A stretch of 64,000 bases of DNA from Metellina segmentata (taxonomy: Eukaryota > Arthropoda > Arachnida > Araneae > Tetragnathidae), in assembly GCA_947359465.1 (NCBI GenBank), contig OX375875.1, positions 60,823,981 to 60,887,980 on the forward strand, read 5' to 3'. A program made the translations under genes and the position numbers. The notes beneath the pieces were generated by a model, which was not told where the DNA came from, did no database searches, and worked only from the letters and a program-made list of their open reading frames with translations. This document shows, in pieces, positions 37,549 through 50,199 of the stretch. How positions within the stretch are numbered: the first letter of the stretch is position 1; every line of letters begins with the position of its first letter.

Positions 37549-38062
37549 CATTCATAGTATGAGTCAAATTCTTTAAAATAAAACTTGAAGTCAATATAAA
37601 AACGCCAATGTAAAATGCCAGTTTTCCTAAATTGCTCTACTGTAGAAGCCCTTGAATTTTTTAGTTTTAATGCCTCTTGTAAGATTGACGGGATTTAGGG
37701 AACTGACGGGATTACGTTTACTATATTAACTATTCAAATCACTAACTATTTTGCTTACTATATTAACTTATTATAACCAAAGTATTAAAAAAATATGTAG
37801 TTTGACCGAAGGAAAACGTAGAATTACAATTAGTTTTCCCAAGTCTATATTAATCAGTGGATTCAACGTTCTTGTTGATTATGCACCTTTAGGCTTTAAG
37901 GTGCCTCATTATTTTTGTATTATTTAAAAAAAAATTTTAATTTCAAAGGAGTAAAAGTAGAGAGAATAAAAGGTCTGGCATTCAGACTCTTGAGAAAAGA
38001 TATCAACATGGGGTATTGTAACTCACAATACAATAAATTTCAATACAATTTACAACTAAGAA
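37549..38062. other. AT-rich sequence, nothing identified
   Basis: Apart from a short block GGTCTGGCATTCAGACTCTT near 37970 that recurs in similar form near 46050, no structure was recognised. Confidence 0.35.
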
Positions 38063-38291
38063 CATTTTTTTCTTATGTAAATTTTTGTATGTATTTTTTT
38101 CTTATGTATTCTTTTCTTATGTATGTTTTTTTCTTATTTTCTTCTTTCATCAAATACGACTTTTTTTCTTATGGTTAACGAGGGTCTTTTTGAAATCATA
38201 CATTTTAAAATAGATTTAATCGAATACATTTTAAAATAGATTTCATCGAATACATTTTAAAATCGATTTCATCGAATACATTTTAAAATAA
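38063..38291. repeat. Low-complexity T-rich repeat followed by a 26-bp tandem repeat
   Basis: From 38063 to about 38175 the motif TTTTTTCTTATGTA recurs imperfectly about five times. From 38200 to 38291 there are about 3.5 copies of a 26-bp unit with core ACATTTTAAAAT and ATCGAAT. The open frame across the first part is a repeat artefact. Confidence 0.85.
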
Positions 38292-38674
38292 TTTATACGT
38301 TTGCTGTAACTACTAGTAATTAAAATTTTACATGCAGCGTAAACCAGTCAGCTGACCACCTGTGCCTAATCGACTCTTTCCTCAAATTTCTCATTAAAAC
38401 AAGCTATATAGTTTACTCTATACTAAACTAAATTTTATTCTTATGGAGTGTGCACTACTGGAAAGAATAATAAATGTTCTAAAGTTTTTTAATTTGTTTT
38501 TATTGATAAAAAAATAAAAGTCATATCACATACACATTGGGATCAATGAAATCACAGAAAAGTGAAATTGTTCTGAGAACTGATGCCTCAATCTTACTTC
38601 ATCTCAATTCAATTTTTTATTTTGGACGAAAATTTGGCATCAATATAGATAATTGTCTCCAATCTTGATAGAGT

Positions 38675-38937
38675 CATATCGCAACGCTTCAGAAAAAGTG
38701 CCACAAGCCAAAAAATAAAAATTTTGATGTTATGTCACTGAAAAATATGTATGAGGTGTCCCAGCGTGTTATATTACTGTTCTATAGAATATACTAGAAG
38801 TTACCACCATAAATACTTACCTAAAATCTAAAAGAATATTATACTATTTCAGTATAAGTTTTATAGTATACTTTAAGTTGATGTTTCTCAAATTCTGCAA
38901 CTTTGAGTTGTCATTTTTCTTAGCGGGGTGCCATATG
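38675..38937 (-). mobile_element. MITE family M, copy 3 (263 bp), inverted
   Basis: Same element as at 12909 and 18113 in the opposite orientation: CATATCGCAACGC on the left, GCGGGGTGCCATATG on the right, with the interior collinear on the - strand. Confidence 0.87.
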
Positions 38938-40479
38938 TCTCCAATCTTGATATTCTGGTCAATCCATTGGTTTGAAAATAAATTGTAAATGATCCAGTTC
39001 AATACTCGCTAGTTAGTAACTGGATTTTTTTTTTAGAAATTTTGTTTAAGATGTTTCACGAAAACGAAATGTTTCGAAATTATTTGGATATATTAAATAT
39101 AAAAAATGAGTTTATCCAGTATTTGACCAGTTGGTCAATACTGCAATTTAACACTAAACCTTCTGTTATTCCTGCATTCTATATCATGATCTATACCCTA
39201 GTAAGTCCCATCTTAAAAGAAAGGTTCAAATGGAAAAGATGTTATCCCATTCATTGTGATAAAAATGAAACAAGGATTCGCGAGTGATGTCTAATTGCGA
39301 ATCGAGATATGTGTGTAACGATGGTTACGTGTTCCCTTAATAGCTGGCATATTATTAAACCTTTGTCGAAGATGAGACTCAATTGTAATAACATCAGTTG
39401 AATGTACATACAAGAGCTTGGTGATGTTTATCGATTTAGAAATGGAAATCTTATTTTGAGTCAGCTACAGGTGTATTATCAATTTCATTGGTGTTTTACT
39501 TGCAAAAACGGAAGTAAATTTACCTTGTCAGTTCATAGAATTTCCAATAATTTTATTTTGCCATGTTTTCTTTGAGTCATAATGAGTTTACGGATCGTTT
39601 TAAACGGTGAATTCGCTATCTGCAGATTTATTGAGTTTCTCAAACTACTTCTGATGTTTTCATTTTCCATAGTGAACCAAATGTTTCCAAACTTCCAACC
39701 CAATATCAAATATAACAGTTCTCTGGATTTATCTGTGAGCACAAATAGATACTAAACAGGTCGTTTTTAAACTGTGGATCTAGTCACAGTAAAATTTTCC
39801 AAACGTCAACGTTTGAAGGTCAGATTTTAAATTCTTTCTCACTCTCAAAATCAAAGTGTTTCAATATCTAATAAAAGTTAATATTTTCAAAATGTATTTA
39901 CTATTCGCAAGCAATAGTATTTAATATTTACATTCCTAGGAGTTGATTAAAAGAACTTTACAAACAAAATGAGAGAACTTTTCATCGGCTAAATAATTAT
40001 TTCGCTGATGGAACACTTGGATGAAGCAAAAAAAAGTTTACAAAAGTAATTCAATGCTAAAGTTTGCACGCGTGCACCATAATAAACATTATTTTATTCT
40101 CTCCCTCACATATCACATTTTTTACTATCCAAGCTAACTTTCATTATTAGCTGCATATTAAAAGTCAAATTTCCATCTAGTTAATAATGTTCTCCCTTTC
40201 TTCGATCTCTCAGATTCAGCAGTGACAGTTATTAAATTCTATTGCGACTTTTCTTAAGAGATCTTTTTCTGTGTAACGACAAACCATTTTTTAATTTTTG
40301 TCAATAACTTATTAAAATAGTCACAAAAGTGTGTGTATTATTTTTAGTGTAAAAAATAAGATTACGTGACCATCAGTTTTTAAAATGCCAACAAATAAAA
40401 TACATTTTGGTATTGCTCATTACTATGTACCTATTTAAGAAATGATTTAATAAAATCGGAGGTACGTCAGTCACAGCTG
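38938..40479. other. AT-rich sequence, nothing identified
   Basis: No coding signal, termini or shared repeats were recognised. Confidence 0.4.
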
Positions 40480-40930
40480 ATTTGCACAGAATGGCCCATG
40501 AGGTATTTTCAGTGTAAAAACAAGTCAGGTGGAATTGTGGAGCTATTACTTCCGCTACTCGAAACCTCTCGCATGATACAGATTATTCTTGCTTTAAAAA
40601 GTAGTTTTTTAACGTTGAATCTAATTCGTGGTGTTGATTACTACAATTTTTCCAATTCGGAATTGTCATTCGATAAGTGCTGAAATCGTATTAAAAAAAC
40701 AAGACATGTCGGAATGCTTACAGGTTAGTTGATTTGAAGGTTATATGGCACAGGGGCAATAGTTGGTCAAGAATGCGCACAGAAAACAAGTTCCGAAGTA
40801 GAAACACTACTACCACCTACAATCAGCTTCAGAAAATGCGGGATTTTCAATGCAAGCTAGCCACAGGAAGACGATGACTCTAGCGCCATCAACATTTGCT
40901 TCACAGAAAAAGCTTATCATAGTCTAAAAT
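40480..40930 (+). repeat. Dispersed repeat D, longest copy
   Basis: Begins with the TTTTCAGTGTAAAAACAAG block shared with 28.6 and 31.7 kb. It continues to ACAAGTTCCGAAGTAGAAAC and CACAGAAAAAGCTTATC, which match the left edge of the window. This links the separate fragments into one family at least 400 bp long. Confidence 0.5.
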
Positions 40931-41999
40931 GTCTTTCGCCAAATTCAGCAATTACGAATTTGTGACATCGCGAGAAACTCCGTTGTGCTCGACTTTTAGG
41001 AAGGGTCACCTGCAGGTCAGGTACACCCCTCCATTGTGTCATTGGAATGTATTCCGATTTTTATTTTGCTACCAGCTGCTGATCTTTCGCAACGCACTTT
41101 ACAACGACTAGGGAACATCAGGTGGTCTTCCAGATGATCACCGATTGGTTATGGACTTTAACCGTTGGGTAATTTTTAGACAGCGGCAAAGCACGTTGGA
41201 GACGACCTTTAGAGAGAAATGAAGCAAGAAACAGCGGGTGAGGATGGTTCCCCGCGCTGGACTGTGAAATGCATAGTTTTATGTATTTGTGTAATGAAAC
41301 TAATGTGATGATGTAAATACTGTATTTTCTTAATGTTCTTGGATTAATAAGAACGTAAATATCTTAGCTGTTTTTTGTCTTCTTGTGTACGATTTGTACT
41401 GTTTCCGTGCTACCGTTTTGGGGCAACGACACCACAAGCTGTTAAACCCTGTAAAAACTTAGCAAGACCTCTTAGGGAAAAACAATGCCAGATTGATTTA
41501 TATATTGTACTCGGATCATTTTGGTCTTTTCTTCTAAACTTTTAGGTTACTATATTCTTAGTTTATGATAAGTTACTGAAAATTTCCATTTACAGCATGT
41601 AGAAGAAGGATGCAGACTCGTTAAGATCAAAGGGCTACCACATGGATTTACTGTGACTTATCCAGGCCATCAATAAATATCAAAGTTATCTATAATATAT
41701 TATTTATATTTATCACAGATTGTTACAAAAAAAGTTATCGGAAAGTAAACAAGTTAATTCGAAGCGTGATATTGAATTGAGATTTAACAACTGTTTTAAA
41801 GCGGTTGAATTTTGGTAAAAGCCAAGCCCAAAACTAATTCTAAATATTTATTAGTCAAGTGTTTCCTATTTTTCGATTTGTTAATATCTGACCAAAAAAG
41901 TCAACAGATGCCGTGCCCTGCTCCCAGCTAATTTGTGCAACTTCTAAAAATAACCTTTTTCGACTTGTTAAAACTAAAATTAAGCATGGTGAAGCGGGT
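40931..41999. other. Non-coding sequence of mixed composition
   Basis: 40950-41260 is somewhat GC-richer and may be the rest of a repeat. No gene recognised. Confidence 0.35.
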
Positions 42000-42060
42000 T
42001 GACAGCCAATCAACGGAGGACCGCATGTGACCCGCGGTTTGTGAATTCCTGATGTAGAGT
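42000..42060 (+). mobile_element. Possible hAT element terminus
   Basis: GACCGCATGTGACCCGCGG followed by TTTGTGAATTCCTGATG resembles the right end of hAT elements, in which a GCGGCCCGCGG-type subterminal sequence precedes a CCCCTG-like end. A related inverted sequence occurs at 45580-45640. Confidence 0.35.
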
Positions 42061-44640
42061 ATATTTTTTAAAGTTTTGTTCCAACTATTTGCATAAATTT
42101 CAATACAATTAAATTTTTTAAGAATTAAAGGTTTTTAAATTCTAGATGTAAATCAGAGTTCCACTTCTAGTTACAGGTTAAGATAAGCAATGAATTTTAA
42201 TATGCATTTATAGCGTTATACCCCCAGATGCAGAATTGTATCCAGTGTTCTGTAACACAACTCCAAGCAAGCAATTGTTCTGCAGGAATTTTGGAATCTT
42301 GCTGTCCGGTCCATTTTTGTAAGGTAGTGTATTTATAATAAAAAACATAAAAAAATTAAGTAAGTTATTAAAGTAGTTAATTTATTTAAAGCCAAGGCAT
42401 ACTTTCAGAATTTGCAATTCTGCCGATAACTTTTGAAGTTAAATATTTTGTCATTGACATAGAAGATGTGTTATTTATAAAGTGTTTGTGGTAATTTGGG
42501 GCGGTGAAGGGAGGTTGTTTCGTAGCTAGGGAAGCTAAAAAGGTATGGCAAGGAGCGCGCTTTGCACTGCAAAACATCTTAAATTATAATTAAAACAAAT
42601 CAGCCAAAATTTTGATAAAATTAAGGAAACATTGTTCTGCAAAGGTTTTGTTCTGCGACGTACTTCGCAGTTTTAAGCACTTACTGCTCCCGGGGCAATA
42701 GCTATGACGTCAAAAAGTATTCTCACACGATAAAAAAATAAAAACAAATACTTTATTTGGCATTTTTACAGAATATACAAGCAAATGAAAACTAATAATT
42801 TTACACAAGAAAATAAACATACAACAATAAAAATAAATGAAACAAATTCGAAAATACAATATACGCATGCAGAAACAAAATAAACTAGAAATTTATAGAC
42901 TAATACATAAATATTGATAAAACACTTAAAGAAACTATAAAGAACAATATTTCAAAATATATTACTACATCACTAATAGTGTGGAGAAAATTTAAAACAG
43001 AACTCGAGAACATTAACATTTTTAAACTAATGACATTGATAAAAATTAGAAATAACCGCTCAGCTTAGATCAAGTTGCTATGAAAGAACAATTGAATTGT
43101 TCAGTGTAGAATGTAGATGTGACAAAGTTATTCTTATATGTAAAAACAAAATTGAGATGCAGTTTATGAAAATAGAAACCATTCTAGCCTTTAATAATAA
43201 AAAAGGAACACATTTTAATAATTTGAATCAATAAATTTTCCAGGGATTGATAATTATGCAGGAAACCGATTTGTTCCCAAACATGTGTTGATGAAAAACA
43301 TTCGTGAAAGATGTTTATTAGAGAGAAAATGCCCAAACATTCTTTATACAATTAGTAAGAGCAAAGTCTGAATTCAAAGAAGCATTTCTAATACTCAATG
43401 TAGATTCATTTTAAACAATTCAGTTTCAATTTTACCTCACAATCTGAATCAAGATGGGCAGAATGCTCATGTAGATTGGTCAATTGCAAGTATAAAATTA
43501 TACTTTCAAATGTATTTCATACTTTACGATAGGTTTTGTGTTAGACACGTAAACGTCGTGTTTCTGCAAATGGGAGTACCATATTAACCTTAATCATTTT
43601 CTCTCCAACGATTCATGTTATAAATCTCGTTTTTACCGAGGTTGTAGAGCTTAAGAAAGTATAACCATAAAATGTGCCCGAGCCAATTTTATTCCTCCGA
43701 GTATCATGCACGCATTATTTCACAACCAGCAGTTTCCCCAGTCTGTCTCCTAATCAGTTTTATTCTTATACATCTGATTTTTTTCTCCTAAAGGAACAAT
43801 TTGAAAATTCTTCAGTAAGATGTCAGTTAGCTGACAGAGAAAAAGAAAGTTGCGACGAAAAATTGAGTTGCCAGACCTTGTCCTCAATTAATACGCGACT
43901 GATGGATTTGGATCAGTATAGTATATTCACTTAAGACAAACTAAATTGGAGTCAAACCAAAATCACTACGTTCAAGGTTCTCACTAATCAAAGCAATCGA
44001 ACGTGATATTTTGTTTTGTAGGAAGATGAGGTAAAACAGTTAAATCGACTAAGGATAGTTTAAACTTGTCGAATATTTACCCAATACTGTAAATGTTAAG
44101 TGGAATTACTAATTACAAACTGTTTGCAAATCTTAATAAACCCTTTCAAGACCAAATTCATTTTTATAAGTTGGGAACAATTTTTTTTTGAGGCATCATG
44201 GTGGGGCATGAACCTCTAAAGGTTAAACCCCTTCGAACATCGATATTTCCGAGTAGTATCGATCTTTCATGGCTAAGCCCCCTGCATGATCAAGTAGAAC
44301 ATGTCATTTGTCCTCAGAGGTCAACAAGGTACGAATTAACTCCAAAATGGGGAAAAACAGTATTATTTTCAGACAATCATAAGGGTGTAATAAATTTCAA
44401 TCACTAAGCGTGCCAATTTAGTCATTAAATGGTAAAAACAGCCATCTTTTCGGACTACCTTAACCCTCGGATAAATATAGCCTCGGCATTTCGAGATGAA
44501 TCCAGTCATGAAAAACATGTAAGTGCAAATGAAAAGATAATGACAAGAGATAATGCAAATACGACTCCACGCAAGAACCAAATCCAGGACCTCAAACCAG
44601 TGCTCCAAGGAGATGCAGAGTAGAGCTTCGGAGACTTTCA
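42061..44640. other. AT-rich sequence, nothing firmly identified
   Basis: 42720-43010 is strongly A-rich on the + strand. 44190-44600 is GC-richer and contains two ATCGAT sites about 30 bp apart; the frames there (44198-44407, 44429-44623) are not recognised and look repeat-derived. Confidence 0.35.
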
Positions 44641-44659
44641 GTAGCTGCCAGTCTCTTTG

Positions 44660-44835
44660 GATGAACTGAATTCAAATGGTGCTAGAATTTCAGTTCCATC
44701 TATCCACCACCCGAACTCAGTAGCCCAAAGACTATGAATATGTGGGTTGATTGTCGTTGGAAGCTCCCAGAAGCGCTGATTTCAAATGGTGCTAGACTGT
44801 TTCGATTACCATCTACCCACCATCTGAGATCAGGT
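44660..44835. repeat. Direct repeat of about 60 bp, two copies
   Basis: Units at about 44665-44722 and 44775-44832 share ATTTCAAATGGTGCTAGA (first copy ATTC), CCATCTA(T/C)CCACCA and a closing GA(A/G)(C/A)TCAG, in the same orientation. Confidence 0.75.
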
Positions 44836-45429
44836 TTCAGGAAGTGCGCCATTTTACCCAACCGTTGGACACTTGACTGATGAAACTCCCGCCTAGTTGG
44901 GTCTTTGCTTGACTGTCATTGCTGAGACCTCGTCTTCAGGATGGTACCAGAAAGCAGAACTGTAACAGACAATGAATCAATTTAATTCAAAGAGAAATTG
45001 GTAATTTTCAGTTGAATGAAAGTGTTACTATCCAATTATGTACAGCTGTTGTTACACTTAATATGTATAGTAAAAAATATTCACTTTTTTTTTTAAGATT
45101 AAACTTACAAATGTTCTCAAAAAATCTAGGAACTTGTTACAAAGCTAAATGAATGATATTGTGAATAGTTTAAAAACAAATAAGTTAACAAACATTTGCA
45201 ATGATCAATCATTTAGAATTACTTTTAAGAATGCGTCCCAAGAACGTCATATGTACTTCAGCAAATTATTTTAGGTTATAAATTTAATAGCAGTAATAGT
45301 ACAATGAGCAATAAAGATGAGTATCAGAAATTTTAATGATATCAGTAAAATTAGAAATAAAAATTACAGCATCAAACATATTTAATATTAAAATTTCTAA
45401 ACCATAAACAATATTTATGTTACAGCTTG

Positions 45430-45640
45430 CTAATGAGATGGCTCGTACCGAGTTTTACTAACTAATTTAGGTATTTTAGGTTCAATACTGCTAGTAGAAA
45501 CTTTTAAGACTGATTCTAAATGTTTGTCAGTCAATTTGCTTCTTAACTTAAATCCCCTTGGAAGTTTAGTCAAAATGAGTTTGCGGGCCGCAAATTGATG
45601 ATTCGCGGGCCGAAGGTTATGCACCTCTATACTAAAGACA
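45430..45640 (-). pseudogene. hAT transposase C-terminal fragment with adjoining element end
   Basis: On the - strand the frame reads FKLRSKLTDKHLESVLKVST, then IEPKIPKLVSKTRYEPSH and a stop. This matches the end of the C-terminal dimerisation region of hAT transposases of the ZBED/GTF2IRD2-like kind (LTDEHL, then an LV.KK..Q.SH-like end). Immediately upstream, instead of the rest of the gene, is GAGGTGCATAACCTTCGG followed by CCCGCG, which looks like an hAT terminus. This implies an internally deleted element whose left end is fused to the last exon. Confidence 0.55.
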
Positions 45641-45719
45641 GTGGAGTTAAAGTTAAATTCCAGGTTATAAAAACCAAATCTAACTGCAATAAATAACTCG
45701 CTACTCATGCGATCCGAGC

Positions 45720-46460
45720 GATATTCACTTCTCTAATTACATTACAAGTTATACTCTATAACGAACGCATGAGCATACGTTAATCAGCAAATTGAGAGAA
45801 ACAAGTCGGCGATTCACAAACGACCAAAATCAGCCATCAAGCGGACCACAAAAGTTACGACTCTTTGGGGGTGACCTCCTTTGGTAGTTGCGGCTCTGGC
45901 TTACGGAAGGACCTCAACTCCAATGCTGATTAGCAGCAATCGGTAATTCGCTGTTACATGTTATATATTCCCAACATGTTAAAAAATATACCCCAGGAAC
46001 AGGAAAACACAATTTATTCAAACCAAACTGATGATAAATAATAAATCCAAGAGGTCTGTTATCTTCAGACTCTTGAGAAAAGACATCTACAACAGAAATT
46101 TAATTTTTGAGTGGGTGAAAAAGTGAAAATAGCACGCGCACGTGAGACTTGATAACTTGGTTTCACGCAGAGCTGTTAGATGACAACGACGTGCGAACGT
46201 GCTTTAAATTTGCAAAGTGATGGTTGCCACAACTCGATATCACTGCCTTCAATATCAAACAGCATCAAATTGCTATCAGTTAAATAGTCCTGCTCACCTT
46301 CCTTTCAAAATTTGAATTTTTGTAACGAGATATAGAAATGCAAGACCTTTTTCAAAGTTTCACAAATCAAATCTTTCTTGGTACTCTTATTCTGGGTACA
46401 TTTCTCTATAAAATAAATTTGAATAAAAATTTTATAAAAGATCTTTGTCAAAGAACTTTT
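45720..46460. other. Non-coding sequence of mixed composition
   Basis: 45780-45960 is GC-richer and may belong to the hAT remnant. 46050-46090 repeats a block near 37970. No gene recognised. Confidence 0.35.
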
Positions 46461-46908
46461 AGTCCCGGTGCACACATCCGGTTTTTCAACGTGCGGCGCC
46501 GCTGCGACACCGAAGTCCAACTATGCACACATAACCGTGAAATGACGCAAGCACTCATTTCGCGCCATTTGCGATAAATATTCTATCGAAGAAAACGTGT
46601 TTATTTCGCTTACTTAGTGTAGAAAAAAAGTATATTTTGAAACAAAATAGACGTTACTGGATACAACCATTTATTAATTATTATTTATATTCCATTTGTT
46701 TATGAAAACAAGGTACTTCAGAACGGAGACTCAAGTGCGGCGCTGTGGGGAACTGCGGTACAAATTCCACGCAAATTGGACGTGCGTCGCCCCAGCGCCG
46801 CTGGAGGCATGTGTACACTGCTCCATTGGATCTAATGTATCTCAGACCGTACTTGCGTTGTGGCAGCGGCGCCGCACGTTGAAAGACCGGATGTGTGCAA
46901 CGGGTCTT
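46461..46908. mobile_element. GC-rich-ended MITE (448 bp) with about 46-bp inverted termini
   Basis: The left terminus begins AGTCCCGGTGCACACATCCG and continues with TTTCAACGTGCGGCGCCGCT. The right terminus is its inverted copy, AGACCCGTTGCACACATCCG and TTTCAACGTGCGGCGCCGCT on the - strand, differing at only a few positions. The interior (46600-46700) is AT-rich and non-coding. No clear target duplication, so hAT is possible but not shown. Open frames here are produced by the palindromic ends. Confidence 0.92.
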
Positions 46909-47911
46909 ATAGTGTAATACCGGCCTTTGTAATACTTTGCTTGCTAGTGTATGTTCATTTACTTGACGTTGTGTCTAGTTTTAAAGGCAGCTCTTACGCC
47001 CTTGTCTCATAAAACCTCATCAACCCAAAGTCAAATTTAACGTATGAAATGTTTAACTAAAACGAAATTGCGCTGTCTTAAATAATAAAGTGCTATCTAC
47101 AAGAAACATTAATTGTTATTTTACAAATTCAGGCACATAAATCCACAAACATGTTTAAGGATAGCCTATCACAACAACTTTAATTTTTTTTTTCCATTTC
47201 AGAAACGAAAAAAATTTTTGCAATGAAAAAGCCAACCTAATTTACAATTAAAGAGCATTTCACATTTCACAGAGTGCAAAAAAATGTGAGCCCTGGAGCA
47301 TGAAACCCATGTTGAGTCGACCGTCAGAAACGTGGCAATATGCTCTCTTTTCTCAATATTTTCGTGGGTATGCAGCAAAAATTTAAATGCATCTGAAAAG
47401 GATTTCGAGGCACGGGGCAAACGAATACATGAATATTAAAGGCGTATTATCATATTTTTAGAGTAAAAATATATGTAAATTGAGGGACAACCCGCTTTAA
47501 ATATGTTGGTGGATGCGAGGACCTTTCATCACGAACCTAAAATATGAGGGGGTGAAAAAGGTTAGTCATATACCAAACGATCCATCGTTTTAAAAAAGTT
47601 TCGTAAAATTTTAAACTAAATCACAGTTTTCCGCGCTTATAGGGTTAGCTAATAACCACTTAGGTGTTAAAATGAAATGAGAAAACAGCTACCTAAGCAA
47701 ATGTACTTTAAAAAATTTTCAGCGAATGATTGCAACTGGGGCATGTTGATACAAATTGCAAGAACATATAAAAATGTACAAAAAATAACAGACTTTTTCC
47801 ACAAATACTTTTTATGATTTAAATTTTCGATGGAATTCGGTATTTTGATATTCAATGAGGGACAGTTGGGTTAGCGAAAACGTGAAAGACCATGTCCTTC
47901 GCATTTCTCAT
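46909..47911. other. AT-rich sequence, nothing identified
   Basis: No coding or repeat signal was recognised. Confidence 0.4.
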
Positions 47912-48687
47912 TTAATCTATAACTGCTGTCATGGGTCTCACAGACACAGAGTCATTTTTGACAGGTCGTTATCACCCCTCAAATTGAAGATTGGTCCCTG
48001 CCCTATTCAGTACTTTCCACTACGTCCGACAGAAGCCAAAAATATCAAGACTGGTTTGGCTGCCCCAACTATTTCGTGTTTTATACTATTTCCATTTCTC
48101 GCGTGGTCTCTTAGACCCCCTTCACAGCATTTGCGTTACCGTTCTTGTTTAATGAAATAGTCTAAGTTAATGTAGGAAATTTCGGCAAAAAACCTAAAAT
48201 GGCAACAAAAAAAAGTTATTAAAAAAACCTGTGTATCTTACACAAAAAGAAATTTAGGATATTGTTGATAATTGGTCGGAAATTTAGGCTGATGAAGATG
48301 AAGACATTTCAAGTGCGTCTTCACAAGAATATTTCTACGGAAAAAATAACTTCAAATGGGATGCCTGGGGGAGCCTAATCGTGCCGTTAGAACACCAAAA
48401 GCACAACATAGTTTTACAGTTTGCAGGGTTGAAACGAACTACAAAATTAGGTCCGAAAACTGAGCCTGAAGAGACATTGAATCTACTTAACTTATATAGA
48501 AATATAAAATGTATTTCATGTTAAGAATTGAATTATCCAAATTTAAAATAAATAAATAATATTTATCTAAAGAATCTTTTATTAATATATTATATTAATT
48601 AACTTTATACGCACTTTAGTGAGCGAGGTCTGAGAAACCCCTCCACACTAGTTAAGAGACGGTTTGTGACACAGCAGTTAAGGGTTA
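47912..48687 (+). mobile_element. Decayed, internally deleted piggyBac-like element
   Basis: The left end, TTAATCTATAACTGCTGTCA after a TTAA at 47912, and the inverted right end, GTAACCCTTAACTGCTGTGT at about 48670-48687, share the TAACTGCTGT core. Subterminal GCGTGGTCTCTTAGACCCC near 48098 has a direct counterpart, GCGAGGTCTGAGAAACCCC, near 48620. Between them a conceptual peptide (about 48345-48500) reads FKWDAWGSLIVP, KHNIVLQFAGLK and GPKTEPEETLNLL, resembling the HNIV...PG segment before the catalytic domain of piggyBac transposases. No catalytic core remains. Confidence 0.45.
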
Positions 48688-49444
48688 CACAAGCAAACGA
48701 GTCTAGTCTATCAGTAATCCATTTAGTATGTTGATTTTTTAGACCACTTGGTCTAGACAAGTTAGGTCAAGTTCGTGAATTCCTGTATCTTCATAATGTC
48801 CAAGACAAACATAGATTTAAAGTAGAGATCCACAGACAAACAAGGTGACCAAGAGTCCTGCTCCATTTCCGACTGTTTGCGAAAACCTTAAAACCATAAT
48901 AAAATGAAATTGAACCCAAAATGTCTAATGGCCAGCCTTGAGATGGCCAGTATGTCGATTTCTACGGCCCTCGAATTTGAGGGCACTTACAGGATGTTTT
49001 TTCTCGTACCAGCTATAGGTATCAGGAATCTTCCAAGAGAATATTGCCTGTTTGGGGTGTATTTTTACAGTCAATGAATAACTAGATTAATTGTTAACTA
49101 ACCTAATGGTGTTGGAATGTGAACAATATGCTCGTCAAATCACTATTCTGAACTTGAAGGATTTTTTTATCTCTGTATCTCGCAACGGTGATTAAAGTTT
49201 GTTATAGCATAACCTTTAATACAGGATAGCTTAATATATTTTCACCAAGTGCAGTTACAAATTAACTTCAGTGCATTTTTTTTCAAGTACACTAATTGGT
49301 AAATTAACGACACATTCATTCAATTTTGGGGTAAAGATATCAAATTAATCTTTTTCCAAAAATTTGGATAAGTAAATACTTTGGCATTTTTATTACATAA
49401 CGTTTAATTACTTAAAGGCTACGATAAAAAGTTGTAGTTTTGTA
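48688..49444. other. AT-rich sequence, nothing identified
   Basis: No coding or repeat signal was recognised. Confidence 0.4.
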
Positions 49445-50110
49445 CGCTTCGAATGCTAAGGCTCTGGAGCAAGAGAAAATAATCCTAAGGAAAGATTCTA
49501 CAGATCTAGAAGGATGATCAATTAACGTCACACCGGTGCATCACAATGGGCTATTGGCGACGGTCCGGGAGTGATCTCAAAAAGAAGGCCCAGGATCCGA
49601 GAACAAAACCGCATAACTTTGAATCCGATGACTAGGGCAAAATCCGAGCTGGAACCCCACTCTCCAAATATCCACACCTCACCAACGAAGTTGCGAAGGT
49701 CCAAACCGGTTAGAAGTCATTCAATCGAAGACGAATGTACACTTCGAATGCCAAGGTTCTGAGCATACTGTATTCCCGAGAAGTGTAGAATTGTTTTTAC
49801 CTCTCAATTTATATGACAAAATAACCAAACCAATTGGTTAAAATAATTCTAAGGAAAGATTCTATAGATCGCGAAGGTAGGTAGTAAATTAATGTTACAC
49901 AAGAGCAAGACAATATCCTATTGGCGACGGTCCGGGAATGATCCCAAAAAGGCCTAGGATCCGAGGACAACACCGCATAACTTCGAATCTGATGACTAAG
50001 GCAAAATCCGAGCTGGCACCCCACTCTCCAAAAACCCACACCTCGCCAACGAAGTTGCGAAGGTCGAAACCGGTTGGAAGTCATACAATGGAAGACAGGT
50101 GTATGCGTGT
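49445..50110 (-). repeat. Tandemly duplicated SINE family A segment, two copies on the - strand
   Basis: Each unit holds an inverted family A body (GGCGACGGTCCGGGA, ACCCCACTCTCCAAA, CACACCTC(A/G)CCAACG) preceded by the same non-SINE flank CTAAGGAAAGATTCTA. Because the flank is shared (about 49484 and 49846, spacing about 362 bp), this is a segmental duplication rather than two independent insertions. Open frames here simply read through the SINE. Confidence 0.88.
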
Positions 50111-50199
50111 CAAGTCTTCAGACTTTAACGGCATAATTAAAATTACACATTTCCCTACACTTCTCGCGGAATATTTTTGCTAGCAAATTCCACCCATAT

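Noticed and set aside
46305..46917. Several open frames in the MITE at 46.5 kb
   Set aside because: They use the GC-rich inverted termini; no transposase or host protein is recognisable.
49571..50183. Open frames sharing peptide sequence around 49.6 and 50.0 kb
   Set aside because: They are translations of two duplicated, inverted SINE copies.
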